Positions 47,903-57,814 of a stretch of 64,000 nucleotides of DNA are shown here, in pieces. Below the pieces are notes generated by a model. That model saw nothing but the letters and a program-made list of their open reading frames with translations, was not told where the DNA came from and did not search any database. Origin of the DNA: Rudaeicoccus suwonensis (GTDB lineage: Bacteria > Actinomycetota > Actinomycetes > Actinomycetales > Dermatophilaceae); the NCBI RefSeq assembly GCF_007829035.1, contig NZ_VIVQ01000001.1:1178001-1242000 (forward strand). Reading direction: 5' to 3'. A program made the translations under genes and the position numbers. The stretch's first letter is position 1. Each line of letters opens with the position of its first letter.

Positions 47903-48661
47903 TCAGCCCGCAGCAGGTGCCTCGGCGAACTCGCGCGCCGCAGCCGCGACGCTTGGTCCGGCGGCCTCGGCGACCTGGCGGGTGAACCGCTCGCTGGGCC
48001 CCGACACCGACAGCGCGACGGTGGGAGCAGCGCTACCCGGGGCGACAGCCGCGACACACCGGACGCCGAGTTCCTGCTCCTCTTCGTCGATGGCGAAGCC
48101 GCGTTCACGGATGCCGTCGAGCTCGGCCTCGAGGTCGGCGACGGTGACGATGGTGTGCCGGGTCGTCGCGCGCAACGACAGCGAACTGATCAGTTCGGTG
48201 GCCTCGTCGCCCGGGAGTGCTGCGAGGGTCGCCTTGCCGATCGCGGTGCTGTGCATCGGCACCACGCGGCCTACCTCGGTGAAGATACGCAGTGAGTGCG
48301 GTGACGGCGCCTGTGCGACATACACCATCGAATTGCCGCGTCGAATCGCGACATTCGCAGACTCGCCGAAGATGGCGGCAAGGCGTCTCGCATGGGGGAG
48401 AGCGCGGTCGGCCAGGCTCTGGCGGCTCAGATCGGCCAGGCGCAGTGCCGCCGGGCCGACCGTGTACTTGCGTTCGTCGACCTGCACCGAATAGCCGCGG
48501 TCCGACAAAGTCGTGAGGATTCGGTGCACTGTGGCGACGGACAGCCCGGTCGCCGTGGCGAGTTCGCTGATGCCACGAGGTCGTCCATCGCCGAGAGCCT
48601 CGACGACATCCAGGGCGCGATCTACCGACTGCACTCCGGTGCGGCGTTCGCTTGCGGTCAT
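47903..48661 (-). CDS. IclR family transcriptional regulator
   Basis: A 252-residue IclR-type protein. The helix-turn-helix is near residues 10-60 (GISELATATGLSVATVHRIL) and the effector domain follows (VPMHSTAIGKATLAAL). The start ATG at 48661 overlaps the glcF stop in ATGA, so it is the last gene of the aceB-glcDEF operon. A palindromic site upstream of aceB is a likely target. Glyoxylate or a related two-carbon acid is a reasonable effector, by analogy with IclR and AllR. Confidence 0.92.
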   Translation of the reverse strand: MTASERRTGVQSVDRALDVVEALGDGRPRGISELATATGLSVATVHRILTTLSDRGYSVQVDERKYTVGPAALRLADLSRQSLADRALPHARRLAAIFGESANVAIRRGNSMVYVAQAPSPHSLRIFTEVGRVVPMHSTAIGKATLAALPGDEATELISSLSLRATTRHTIVTVADLEAELDGIRERGFAIDEEEQELGVRCVAAVAPGSAAPTVALSVSGPSERFTRQVAEAAGPSVAAAAREFAEAPAAG

Positions 48662-50004
48662 GTCCGGCCCAGCAACTCGTCGACGCCGGCCCCGCGAATC
48701 GACGCATCCACGATCGACGCGGTGTGCATGATCGGCAACGGTCGGCCCAGGCGCTCGAGCGCGGTCGCGATCTGCATCATGCATCCCGGATTGGCGGTGA
48801 CGATGAGGTCGGCACCGGTGGCCAGGATGTTGCGGGCCTTCGTCTCGCCCAGTTCCGCGGCCGGCTCGGGGTTGAGGATGTTGTAGATCCCGGCGGACCC
48901 GCAGCAGATCGCAGCGTCGGGGATCTCGAGCAACTCGAGGCCAGGAATCTCGCGCAGCAGAGCGCGCGGTTGGTCGCGGACTCCCTGCGCATGGCCGAGG
49001 TGACAGGCGTCGTGATAGGCCACCTTCAGCGGCAGTGGATGCCGCTCGGCGACCGTGCCGAGCGACGCCAGCAGTTCCGCCAGGTCACGCACCCGATGGC
49101 CGAACTGGCTGAATCTGACGTCCGCAGAACCGTTTTCGTCAGTCGGTAGATGGCCGTAGTCCTTCATGGCGCTGCCACAGCCGGCTGCATTGGTCACCAC
49201 GTAATCACACGGAACGCCCAGTCGCGCGTCATCGAAGGCATCGACCGTGCGTTGCGCGAAGTGCACGGCCTCGTCCTCGCGTCCGGCATGTCCGCTCAGT
49301 GCACCGCAGCACCCCTGACCGGCCGGCACGAGCACCCGGCATCCCTCGGCAGCCAGCACGCGGGCGGTCGCCGCGTTGACGTCGCCGAAGAACGCGTCCT
49401 GGATGCATCCCGTCAGCATGGCCACCGTGGCCCTCGTCGGGCCGAGGGCGGGAATGTCGTCGGGCAGTCGGGGGTTGCGCGAGCCGAGCGCAGGCGTCAG
49501 CCGTTCCATGGCCGCGACCTGGGGAAGGAACCGGTCGAGCAGCCCGGTGCGGCGCAACGCGCGGTCCAGCCGGGTCACCTGCATGACCCGCAGCGGGCCA
49601 CGGAGCAACCGCAGCCGTGCCGGATACGGGAAGAGTCCGAAAATAGCTGCACGCAGAGCCTTTTCGGCGGGTGTGCGTTCGTGGCGGCGTTCCACCTGTG
49701 CGCGGGTCTGCTCCAGCAGGCGGTCGTACTGCACCCCACTCGGGCAGGCCGTTACGCACGCCATACAGCCCAGGCAGGCATCGAAGTGGCCGACCATCGT
49801 GTCGGTCAGAGGAGCACCCTCCAGCCCCGCTTTCATCAGGTGGATCCGGCCGCGCGGCGAGTCCATCTCCTCGCCCCACAGCGTGTAGGTCGGACACGTC
49901 GTCATGCAGAAGCCGCAGTGGACGCAGTCCGAGATCAGGTCGGCTGAGGGTGGGTTGGAGTCGTCGAAAGCGCCTGTCGGCGCTGCGATGTCGCTGTCGG
50001 TCAT
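48658..50004 (-). CDS. glcF: Glycolate oxidase iron-sulfur subunit
   Basis: A 448-residue protein with two 4Fe-4S motifs (CVHCGFCMTTCPTY, CLGCMACVTACPSG) and then CCG-type cysteine domains (GQGCCGALSGHAG, ICCGSAGIYN). It passes electrons from GlcDE to the quinone pool. The start overlaps glcE in TGATG. The CCG motifs fit the GlcF/LutA group; with glcD and glcE present, GlcF is the best call. Confidence 0.92.
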   Translation of the reverse strand: MTDSDIAAPTGAFDDSNPPSADLISDCVHCGFCMTTCPTYTLWGEEMDSPRGRIHLMKAGLEGAPLTDTMVGHFDACLGCMACVTACPSGVQYDRLLEQTRAQVERRHERTPAEKALRAAIFGLFPYPARLRLLRGPLRVMQVTRLDRALRRTGLLDRFLPQVAAMERLTPALGSRNPRLPDDIPALGPTRATVAMLTGCIQDAFFGDVNAATARVLAAEGCRVLVPAGQGCCGALSGHAGREDEAVHFAQRTVDAFDDARLGVPCDYVVTNAAGCGSAMKDYGHLPTDENGSADVRFSQFGHRVRDLAELLASLGTVAERHPLPLKVAYHDACHLGHAQGVRDQPRALLREIPGLELLEIPDAAICCGSAGIYNILNPEPAAELGETKARNILATGADLIVTANPGCMMQIATALERLGRPLPIMHTASIVDASIRGAGVDELLGRT

Positions 50005-51257
50005 CAGATGCCTCCCACGAATCTGCCCGGAGCAAGCAGTCGTCCTGGATCGAACTGATCTTTGAGCCGACGCATCACCGGCAGCCCGTTCACCGGCCCC
50101 CAGACATCGACCTCGGAACGTATGTCGCGTGGCCCGTCGAGCACGACGGCTGTTCCACCGAGGCGAGCGGTCAGGGGGCGCAGCTCACTGAGCACAGTGG
50201 TGAGTTCGGCGCTGGTGATCGAGGTCGGCGCTGCGGCATACAACACTCCGGCGCCTGCCGATCCGCGCACGTGCAGCCCGTGCGCCACGGCAGCGGCACA
50301 CACCTCGACCACTCCGCCGAGAGCCGCCGTCAGTTTGAGGCCGACCTGCGTGCCGCCTGTGGTGAACGGGAATCGCAGCGTCCAGTCCTGCGCATCGCCG
50401 AGGCCTGATTTCGCTTGGTCGTGGTCGTCCGGCCCGAGATCGAAGGCGGCCAGCATCGTGCTGATGGCGGAGGCACGTGCCGCGACACCGGCACCCGTGC
50501 CTTCGACCAGAATCGCGACAGTGGCGGAATCGGGTGCATTGCAGTCGATTTCGATTGCCGATGGTGCGACGACGGACGCGCACGCCGCAGCGAGCACGGT
50601 TTCGAGGTCAGCCGTGGCGATACGGGTTGAGAGCCACCTGGTTGCAGTGGGTTCGGGGTGCAGGCGGAAGGTCGCTTCGGTGATGACCGCGAGAGTTCCG
50701 TGGGACCCGGTCATCAATTTGCCCAGGTCGTATCCGGCGACGTTCTTGACGACTTTTCCGCCGGAGTGTGCGATCGTCCCGTCCGCCAGCACGATGGTCA
50801 CGCCGATCAGCAGATCGCGCACGGTGCCGGTGTGCACGCGTCGCGGTCCGCTCACATTGCTGCCGACGAGGCCGCCCACGGTCGTGCCGGGCACCATGGT
50901 GTCCACCGCGAGACGTTGTCCTCGGCTGCTCAGCGCAGCCTGGAGGTCAGCGATCGCGGCGCCGGCCTCGGCGCTGGCGATGAGGTCACCAGGCTGGTGG
51001 TCGAGGATTCGGTTCATCAGGCTGAGATCCAGCAGGATCGAGGCCTCCGGAGCGGGCGCGCCCCAGGTCAGCTTGGTCCCGTGCCCGCGAACGATGGTCA
51101 CGGCATCGTGCTCGGTCGCGATGCTCATAAGGGCGCTGACCTGCTGCGTCGAGCGCGGTCGGACCAGCAGGCGTGGCAACCGGCCGTCGACGGTGTCCGC
51201 GCTGACGGCAGCGCGCACGTCGAGGTCTGCGCCGCGCAATGCGTTCAGCAATCCCAT
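50004..51257 (-). CDS. glcE: Glycolate oxidase FAD-binding subunit
   Basis: A 417-residue protein with an FAD-binding domain (VRGHGTKLTWGAP, TTVGGLVGSNVSGPRRVHTG) but without the full catalytic C-terminal region of GlcD. It is the second flavin subunit of glycolate dehydrogenase. The ATG at 51257 overlaps the glcD stop in TGATG. The open frame reaches 51338, but that would lie inside glcD. Confidence 0.9.
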   Translation of the reverse strand: MGLLNALRGADLDVRAAVSADTVDGRLPRLLVRPRSTQQVSALMSIATEHDAVTIVRGHGTKLTWGAPAPEASILLDLSLMNRILDHQPGDLIASAEAGAAIADLQAALSSRGQRLAVDTMVPGTTVGGLVGSNVSGPRRVHTGTVRDLLIGVTIVLADGTIAHSGGKVVKNVAGYDLGKLMTGSHGTLAVITEATFRLHPEPTATRWLSTRIATADLETVLAAACASVVAPSAIEIDCNAPDSATVAILVEGTGAGVAARASAISTMLAAFDLGPDDHDQAKSGLGDAQDWTLRFPFTTGGTQVGLKLTAALGGVVEVCAAAVAHGLHVRGSAGAGVLYAAAPTSITSAELTTVLSELRPLTARLGGTAVVLDGPRDIRSEVDVWGPVNGLPVMRRLKDQFDPGRLLAPGRFVGGI

Positions 51258-52738
51258 CAGAAGATCTCCACGCCGGCAGTTGTGGTGGGCGTGCGGGAGT
51301 CGTCGGACGCACTGTGTCGTCGTGGCACCTCGCCGCACAGGCGTGGGGTGGGAAAGACCTTGCCAGGATTGGAGATTCCGGTCGGGTCGAACGCGCAGCG
51401 GATGCGTTGCATCGTGTCGAGGTCGTCTTCGGTGAACATCTTCGGCATGTGCTTCGCCTTGTCGGAGCCGACTCCGTGTTCGCCGGTGATCGAGCCGCCG
51501 TGCTCGAGGCAGAGGTCGATGATGGCGCCGGAGGTCTCTTCGGCGGCGTCCGCCTGACCGGGCACTGCGTCATCGAAAAGCACGAGCGGGTGGAGGTTTC
51601 CGTCGCCGGCATGAAACACATTGGCCACTCGCACGCCACCGTCGTCGGCGAGTTGTTTCATCCGTCGCAGCACCTCTGGCAGCGCGGTGCGCGGGATGAC
51701 GCCGTCCTGCACGATGTAGTCGGGGCTGATGCGTCCGACTGCCGCGAAGGCCGATTTGCGGCCGCGCCAGATCGCTTGGCGCTCCTGGTCATCCGCAGCA
51801 ATGCGGATCTCGAAGGCACCGTGCTCGCGGCAGTGCTGCTCGGCGGCGGCCAGCTCCGAGTCGACCTCCGCCCCAGGCCCGTCGAGCTCGACGACAAGCA
51901 CTGCACCCGCACCGGCCGGATAGTTGCAGGCGACGGCCGCTTCGGCTGCTTCGATCGCGAGGGCGTCCATCATCTCGATCGCGGCCGGCACGATGCCTGC
52001 GCCGATGATCGCCGAGACGGCGGCTCCGGCAGCGTCGGTGTCGGCGAAGCCGGCGAGGAAGGTCTGCACTGTCTCCGGGGTGCGCAACAAGCGGACGGTG
52101 GCCGAGGTTGCGATCCCCAACGTGCCCTCGGAGCCGACGAAGGCGCCGAGCACGTCATACCCGGGGGCGTCCGGCGCGCGGGTGCCGAAGGCGAAGCGGT
52201 CGCCGTCAGGAGTCACCACGTCGAGGCTGAGCACATGTGCCGCTGTGAAGCCGTACTTGAGGCAGTGCGCTCCGCCGGAGTTCTCGGCGACGTTGCCGCC
52301 GATGGTGCAGATCTGCTGACTCGACGGGTCGGGCGCGAAGTAGTAGCCGTCGGGGCGAGTGCGTTGCGAGATCTGCAGATTGATGACGCCTGGATCGACT
52401 ACGGCGCGCTGGTCGCGCGCGGAAACCTCTCGTATCTCACGGAATCCGCTCATCACGATGAGCACCCCGTCGGCGTGGGGGAGCGCGCCACCGGACAGGC
52501 CCGTGCCGGAGCCGCGAGCGACGAACGGGAGGCCGTGCGTCATACAGGCCTGGACTGCGGCCTGCACCTGGTCGGTGTCGCGCGCGAGCACGACGACCGC
52601 GGGGGTGACCCGGTAGTGCAGCAGACCGTCGCAGTCGTATGCCGCTCGTCTGGTCGGGTCGGTGATGACCGCGTCGGACGGCAGGGTCGATCGCAGTCGT
52701 TCGGTGACGGCTGCGATCGACCCCGACGCGTCGGACAT
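51257..52738 (-). CDS. glcD: Glycolate oxidase subunit GlcD (FAD-linked)
   Basis: A 493-residue flavoprotein that oxidises glycolate to glyoxylate. FAD-binding features are PFVARGSGTGLSGGALPHAD and GGNVAENSGGAHCLKYGFT. The catalytic C-terminal domain ends with VFHAGDGNLHPLVLFDD and GEHGVGSDKAKHMP. The product feeds malate synthase encoded upstream. It follows aceB by 4 bp. Confidence 0.94.
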   Translation of the reverse strand: MSDASGSIAAVTERLRSTLPSDAVITDPTRRAAYDCDGLLHYRVTPAVVVLARDTDQVQAAVQACMTHGLPFVARGSGTGLSGGALPHADGVLIVMSGFREIREVSARDQRAVVDPGVINLQISQRTRPDGYYFAPDPSSQQICTIGGNVAENSGGAHCLKYGFTAAHVLSLDVVTPDGDRFAFGTRAPDAPGYDVLGAFVGSEGTLGIATSATVRLLRTPETVQTFLAGFADTDAAGAAVSAIIGAGIVPAAIEMMDALAIEAAEAAVACNYPAGAGAVLVVELDGPGAEVDSELAAAEQHCREHGAFEIRIAADDQERQAIWRGRKSAFAAVGRISPDYIVQDGVIPRTALPEVLRRMKQLADDGGVRVANVFHAGDGNLHPLVLFDDAVPGQADAAEETSGAIIDLCLEHGGSITGEHGVGSDKAKHMPKMFTEDDLDTMQRIRCAFDPTGISNPGKVFPTPRLCGEVPRRHSASDDSRTPTTTAGVEIF

Positions 52739-52742
52739 CGTG

Positions 52743-54350
<1,608 letters not shown>

Positions 54351-54374
54351 GCAGACCTCCTAGCTGTCGCATCG

Positions 54375-54393
54375 CTTTTCGCAATGCGGAAAG
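54375..54393. promoter_or_regulatory. Palindromic operator candidate upstream of aceB
   Basis: CTTTTCGCA-A-TGCGGAAAG is a 9-1-9 palindrome with one mismatch, 25-43 bp upstream of the aceB start. Its AT-rich ends and GC centre resemble IclR-family operators. The operon's own iclR gene is the likely regulator. Confidence 0.55.
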
Positions 54394-54584
54394 ATTGGCT
54401 CGCTCCGTGGAAAACCATACCCCCTCGCCGGGTGGAGTCACGGGGCGCGGGGAGCGCGATCGTGGCGCGCGCGACCGTGGCGAGCAGCAGGCACCGGGCA
54501 CCGGACCTCGCGGGCTGAGCCTCGGGTGCGGGCCAACGGCGGATGCGCTGTATGCCGCACCGGGTCGGTCGCCTGGTCCAGACA

Positions 54585-55366
54585 AACTCGCCGTATCGGC
54601 GACTTTCGTGTGACCGCTGGTACCAATGGGTCTTGTGATGTATATGAGGCGGGAAGGTCGACCGAATCGGCGACTTTCGTGCTCCGCAATCTGGTGACGT
54701 GTGTCGGGTCGTCCGTCCTGCGTGCAGTTTCTCGCTGTGTCGGCGTGTGGATTGGCGCTGGTCGTGAGAATGTCGGTCTTTGCCGGTTCCGGGGTGTGCT
54801 GCGCGCACGAGATGTCGATCTTTACCGGTTCCCGGGTGTGCTGCGCGCACGAGATGTCGATCTTTACCGGTTCCCGGGTGTGCTGCGCGCACGAGATGTC
54901 GATCTTTACCGGTTCCCGCTAGCGGTTCCGACCAATGCCGACATCTCGTGGCTCATGGCCTTCGTCCGCAGTGGCCAGACCAACGCGCGTCGCCGCGTCG
55001 GCGACTTTCGTGTGACTGCTGATGCCAATGGGGCTTGTGATGTACATGAGGTGGGAAGTTCGACCGGATCGGCGACTTTCGTGCTCCGCAACCTGGTGAC
55101 GTGTGTCGGGTGGCCCGTCCTGCGTGCAGTTTCTCGCTGCGTCGGCGTGTGGACTGGCGCTGGTCGTGAGATGTCAATCTTCGCCGGTTCCGGGGTGTGC
55201 TGCGCGCACGAGATGTCGGTCTTTGCCAGCTCCCGCTCAAGTCGCGCTTACGAGATGTCGGTCTTTGCCGGTTCCCGCTGGCGGTTCCGACCAATGCCGA
55301 CATCTCGTGGCCCATGGCCTTCGTCCGCAGTGGCCAGACCAACGCGTGCCGCCGCATCGGCGACTT
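54585..55366 (+). repeat. Two ~360-400-bp direct repeats with palindromic TCGGCGACTT arms
   Basis: A block starting at 54596 recurs at 54998 (402 bp later) and ends at a third TCGGCGACTT at 55357. Each copy starts TCGGCGACTTTCGTGTGAC and has a second arm 71 bp later (54667 and 55069). Each ends with GCCGACATCTCGTGG and CGCAGTGGCCAGACCAACGCG. The first copy carries an extra 42-bp tandem repeat. The 1.28-kb gap between aceB and the MFS gene (54351-55626) holds no gene that I can support; the open frames through it are low complexity and follow the repeats. Confidence 0.8.
54769..54918 (+). repeat. 42-bp tandem repeat
   Basis: Units begin at 54769 (diverged), 54811, 54853 and 54895 (partial), exactly 42 bp apart, and read GATGTCGATCTTTACCGGTT followed by CCCGGGTGTGCTGCGCGCACGA. 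The GAGATGTCGG core is repeated in inverted form as GCCGACATCTCGTG at 54937-54950, so the array can fold back on itself. The second large copy has two or three diverged units (near 55210 and 55251). Confidence 0.75.
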
Positions 55367-55626
55367 GTGGATGCCGCCGCATCCGCTTCGAACGGATGGC
55401 CGCCTCGGTATGGCCTCACACGGGTGAGTTCGCTGCCAGCGACGACTGGGAAGCATCCGCCGAGCCTGCTTGTTGTGAGCAAGGAATCGCAACCGGATTT
55501 CTCGGCGCCGACTCGGCGTGGACTCGGCGCCGATTCGACGCCGACTCGACGCCGACTCCGGAGGCAACGAATCCAACGCGTTGGCCGGATTCGTCAGAGA
55601 CCCCATCCCACCGGAAGACTTGATCT

Positions 55627-56862
55627 GTGACCGAGCAAGCCGCCCTCCACGACATCTGCGACGACGAAGCGGCGGATGCAATCGGTCCGGCTCCGGCCGG
55701 CAGTCACGTCAATCTTGCCATCCTCGCTCTCGCGCTCGGCGGATTCGCCATCGGCACAACGGAATTCGTGACCATGGGGCTGCTTCCGCAGATCGCTGCC
55801 GGGGTCGGCATCTCGATTCCGACGGCCGGGCACGTGGTGTCGGCATACGCGCTCGGTGTCGTCGTCGGTGCGCCCACCATCGCCACGATCGCGGCCAAGG
55901 CTCCACGCAAACACGTGCTCATCTGGCTGATGGTGGCCTTCGCCGCCGGCAACATCGCCTCCGCGCTCGCGCCGAACTACGCCACCTTGATGATTGCGCG
56001 CTTCGTCGCAGGGCTGCCACACGGTGCCTTCTTCGGCATCGGCGCGGTGGTCGCCGCGGGACTGGTTGACCGACAGCGACGCACCTGGGCGGTGTCGATG
56101 ATGCTGACCGGTCTGACGGTCGCGAACATCGTCGGCGTGCCGGTGGCGACGCTGCTGGGTCAGCAGTTCGGGTGGGAGTGGCCCTATGGGCTGGTGGCAC
56201 TGCTGGCCATCACGACTGCCGCCGTCGTCGCGTTGTGGGTGCCGAAGCAGGACGGCGATTCGGCCGCATCCGCCCGCAGCGAGCTCAGCGCCCTGGCCAA
56301 ACCGCAGGTCTGGCTCACCCTCGGCATCGGGACCGTCGGATTCGGTGGGATGTTCGCCACCTTCTCCTACATCGCGCCTACGATGACCAAGCTTGCCGGA
56401 TTCAGCAGCGACGTCGTGCCGCTGATCCTGATGGTCTATGGGGTCGGTATGACGATCGGCACCGTGCTGTCGGGCCGCGTTGCCCGTATCGGCATGCTGC
56501 GCGGAATCTTCCTCTCGCTGATCGCGATCGCCGTCATGCTCGCGGCATTCGGACCCTTGGCGCAGCACAAGGTCACCGCAATCGTGGCGGTGCTGCTTCT
56601 CGGCCTGCTGCCGTCGATCTTGGTGCCGATGTTGCAGACCCGCTTGATGGACGTCGCACACGAGGGGCAGTCACTCGCCGCCGCGCTGAATCACTCGACG
56701 CTGAACATCGCCAATGCGCTCGGTGCCTGGCTGGGCAGCGTGGTGCTGGCGTCGGGTTTGGGTTACGAGTGGCCCAGCAGGTTCGGTGCGATGCTGGCCG
56801 TCGGTGGGCTGTTCGTCACCGCGACGTCGGCGTTGGTCGCCCGGCGCAGCGTGGCGGCCTGA
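55627..56862 (+). CDS. MFS transporter, DHA1/AraJ-like
   Basis: A 411-residue 12-helix transporter starting at GTG. An MFS opening (GGFAIGTTEFVTMGLLPQIA) and a central region with KPQVWLTLGIGTVGFGG place it in the DHA1 group with AraJ and YdhP. Such proteins export sugars, arabinose-like compounds or drugs by proton exchange. The N-terminus has a 27-residue polar leader. No regulator is adjacent. The large repeat block lies directly upstream. Confidence 0.88.
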   Translation: MTEQAALHDICDDEAADAIGPAPAGSHVNLAILALALGGFAIGTTEFVTMGLLPQIAAGVGISIPTAGHVVSAYALGVVVGAPTIATIAAKAPRKHVLIWLMVAFAAGNIASALAPNYATLMIARFVAGLPHGAFFGIGAVVAAGLVDRQRRTWAVSMMLTGLTVANIVGVPVATLLGQQFGWEWPYGLVALLAITTAAVVALWVPKQDGDSAASARSELSALAKPQVWLTLGIGTVGFGGMFATFSYIAPTMTKLAGFSSDVVPLILMVYGVGMTIGTVLSGRVARIGMLRGIFLSLIAIAVMLAAFGPLAQHKVTAIVAVLLLGLLPSILVPMLQTRLMDVAHEGQSLAAALNHSTLNIANALGAWLGSVVLASGLGYEWPSRFGAMLAVGGLFVTATSALVARRSVAA

Positions 56863-56915
56863 CCGCAACGTCCCGAGCGCGGATCGCCCGGCTGCGGCAT
56901 ACCGAATTTCCAACA

Positions 56916-56959
56916 GAACTGAGTTGCCCCCGAGATCTCTCTCGGGGGCAACTCAGTTC
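56916..56959. terminator. 20-bp perfect hairpin between convergent genes
   Basis: Arms 56916-56935 and 56940-56959 are perfectly complementary over 20 bp with a TCTC loop. It lies 54 bp after the MFS stop and 16 bp from the end of the convergent secreted protein gene. No T-run follows on either strand. It should be a strong bidirectional terminator. Confidence 0.8.
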
Positions 56960-56974
56960 CGGGGAGGAATCCGG

Positions 56975-57613
56975 TCACCCAGCGGCCGGCGTGAAGGTCG
57001 CAGTCACGGTGTTGCCCGAGCCGGAGGTGAGGCTCGTGATGACACCGGTCAGCAGACCACAATTGGCGAAGCTCGGGAGGGTGTACGTCGTGTGCATGGA
57101 GAACGGCGAGAAGATGTTGGTGATCTTGCCGGTCAGGTGCATCGAGGCCGGTGTGGCCGTCTTGCAGGTGTCGGGAACCAGATTGACGAAACTCAGCACC
57201 GGGGGAGTCAGCTTGGTCACCTGCACATTGAAGTACTGCGTCACGTCGATGTTGCCGCTGTCGAAATTGCCCTTCGCGGGGCCGGTCGGCTCGATCTGCA
57301 GGGTCGCCGTGGCGATGCCCGGAATGGTGACCAGACCCGGGATCAGCGGGAGGTCGACCGTCATGGTGCCCGGCTTGAGGCTCAGAGCCGCGCTCACGTT
57401 GTTCTTGAGAGCGCCGATGTCGACCATCGTCGTCTGGGTGCCAGTGAAGTTCACGGTCTTGCCGGGCTTCTTGACGTAGGTGGAGACCTTTGCCGTGTAG
57501 TGCAGCGTCCAGATCGGTGCGGCGCTGGCGCCGGGGGACGCGGCCACGGTGGTGGCAACGGCGGTTGCGGCTGCTGCAACCGCGAGGATGCTTCGTCGGG
57601 CGGCCAATCGCAT
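56975..57613 (-). CDS. Secreted protein of unknown function
   Basis: A 212-residue exported protein. A signal peptide runs to about residue 32 (SPGASA). The mature part is beta-rich and has two cysteines (VPDTCKT and SFANCGLL) that may form a disulfide. I do not recognise the family; it resembles other small secreted actinobacterial proteins of about 200 residues with a TLHYTAKV-type start. No adjacent partner. Confidence 0.6.
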   Translation of the reverse strand: MRLAARRSILAVAAAATAVATTVAASPGASAAPIWTLHYTAKVSTYVKKPGKTVNFTGTQTTMVDIGALKNNVSAALSLKPGTMTVDLPLIPGLVTIPGIATATLQIEPTGPAKGNFDSGNIDVTQYFNVQVTKLTPPVLSFVNLVPDTCKTATPASMHLTGKITNIFSPFSMHTTYTLPSFANCGLLTGVITSLTSGSGNTVTATFTPAAG

Positions 57614-57814
57614 GATCTTCAGAACCTCTCGTCACTGGGACAGCGTGATTTCGGTCACGCTAGCACGGAATGACTGCTTTCGCTACCGGTCGGTAACAAG
57701 ACGAGCCCGAGCGACGGAGGTGACGAGCGCTCGCGATTGGTTGACGTGACTGGGGTCATGGGAGACTGGCCCAACCCGATTTCAGCTCTACCCCCGAGGT
57801 ATGTCTTGTCACCC

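Noticed and set aside
54526-55623. A 365-residue protein over the repeat block
   Set aside because: Long open frames exist on both strands here only because of GC-rich tandem repeats. The predicted protein is low complexity, repeats with the DNA units and has no domain or ribosome binding site.
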